Positions 5,055 through 5,108 of a DNA stretch of 5,108 bases are shown in pieces. A program made the position numbers and the translations under genes. The stretch comes from SZUA-584 sp964441275 (lineage in GTDB: Bacteria; Bacillota; Clostridia; Christensenellales; SZUA-584): contig CAYTUG010000038.1 of the NCBI GenBank assembly GCA_964441275.1, forward strand, positions 1 to 5,108, given 5' to 3'. Under the pieces are notes generated by a model. The model was given only the letters and a program-made list of their open reading frames with translations. It was not told where the DNA came from and ran no database searches. The stretch's first letter is position 1; the number at the start of each line of letters is the position of its first letter.

Positions 5055-5108
5055 TAATTATCTCCTCCAAGATATTTTCTAAAAGCAATCAAAGCTTCCA
5101 TAAACCGG
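5054..5108 (-). CDS. csm2: Csm2 (3' end only), small subunit of the type III-A Csm complex
   Basis: Only the last 17 codons and the TAA stop are in the window; the gene continues past the right edge. The visible peptide is RFMEALIAFRKYLGGDN. This matches the well-conserved Csm2 C terminus, which in homologues has a pattern like FxEALVAYxKYxGG. Csm2 is a small helical protein that forms the second, inner filament of the Csm complex along the Csm3 backbone. Its position immediately before csm3 and the 1-nt TAATG overlap fit the standard csm2-csm3 order. The short length limits certainty, but context and motif agree. Confidence 0.85.
   Translation of the reverse strand, partial: RFMEALIAFRKYLGGDN
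5061..5068 (-). promoter_or_regulatory. Ribosome-binding site of csm3, inside the csm2 3' end
   Basis: GGAGGAGA on the minus strand lies 6 nt before the csm3 ATG at 5054. The same bases encode the Gly-Gly-Asp at the end of Csm2, so the conserved C-terminal glycines double as the ribosome site for the next gene. Confidence 0.85.

Noticed and set aside
1..5108. Insertion sequences, tRNA or rRNA genes, toxin-antitoxin genes, or a novel system hidden in the window
   Set aside because: Coding capacity is fully taken by recognisable csm and cas genes from 217 to the right edge, and the remaining 216 bases fit a leader plus one repeat; no transposase, terminal inverted repeats or cloverleaf was seen.

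Overview
This window holds the downstream part of a type III-A (Csm) CRISPR-Cas operon with its own adaptation genes, followed by what looks like the leader and the first repeat of a CRISPR array. All genes are on the minus strand. In transcription order (right to left) they are csm2 (last 17 codons only), csm3, csm4, csm5, cas6, cas1 and cas2. The DNA is AT-rich, and several genes have strong purine-rich Shine-Dalgarno sequences of the GGAGG type. That suggests a low-GC Gram-positive bacterium, Clostridia-like, but this is a weak inference and no taxonomic marker is present.

Right end to centre (5108-2278): csm2, csm3, csm4 and csm5 encode subunits of the Csm interference complex. Csm2 is the small subunit, Csm3 the backbone RAMP that cuts target RNA, Csm4 the RAMP that holds the crRNA 5' tag, and Csm5 the RAMP at the crRNA 3' end. 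The large subunit Cas10 (Csm1) is not in the window and should lie just beyond the right edge, upstream of csm2.

Centre to left (2278-217): cas6 (pre-crRNA endoribonuclease) is followed directly by cas1 and cas2, the spacer-integration pair. Each gene overlaps the next by 1, 4, 8 or 38 nt, so this is one tightly packed and probably translationally coupled transcription unit. No csm6 or other cyclic-oligoadenylate effector gene lies between csm5 and cas2.

Left end (216-1): this is the only non-coding stretch. It is very AT-rich and carries a palindrome with an IHF-consensus-like core, a candidate promoter, and two mutually exclusive hairpins, one of which looks like a terminator. The first 36-38 bases look like a type III-A CRISPR repeat. 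Read on the minus strand it has a CCCCA/TGGGG stem followed by the 8-nt ACGTAAAC, closely matching the stem and ACGAGAAC tag of the Staphylococcus epidermidis type III-A repeat. Only one copy is in view, so the array call rests on this resemblance and on the cas context. The protein-coding part is canonical; the least explained part is the leader.
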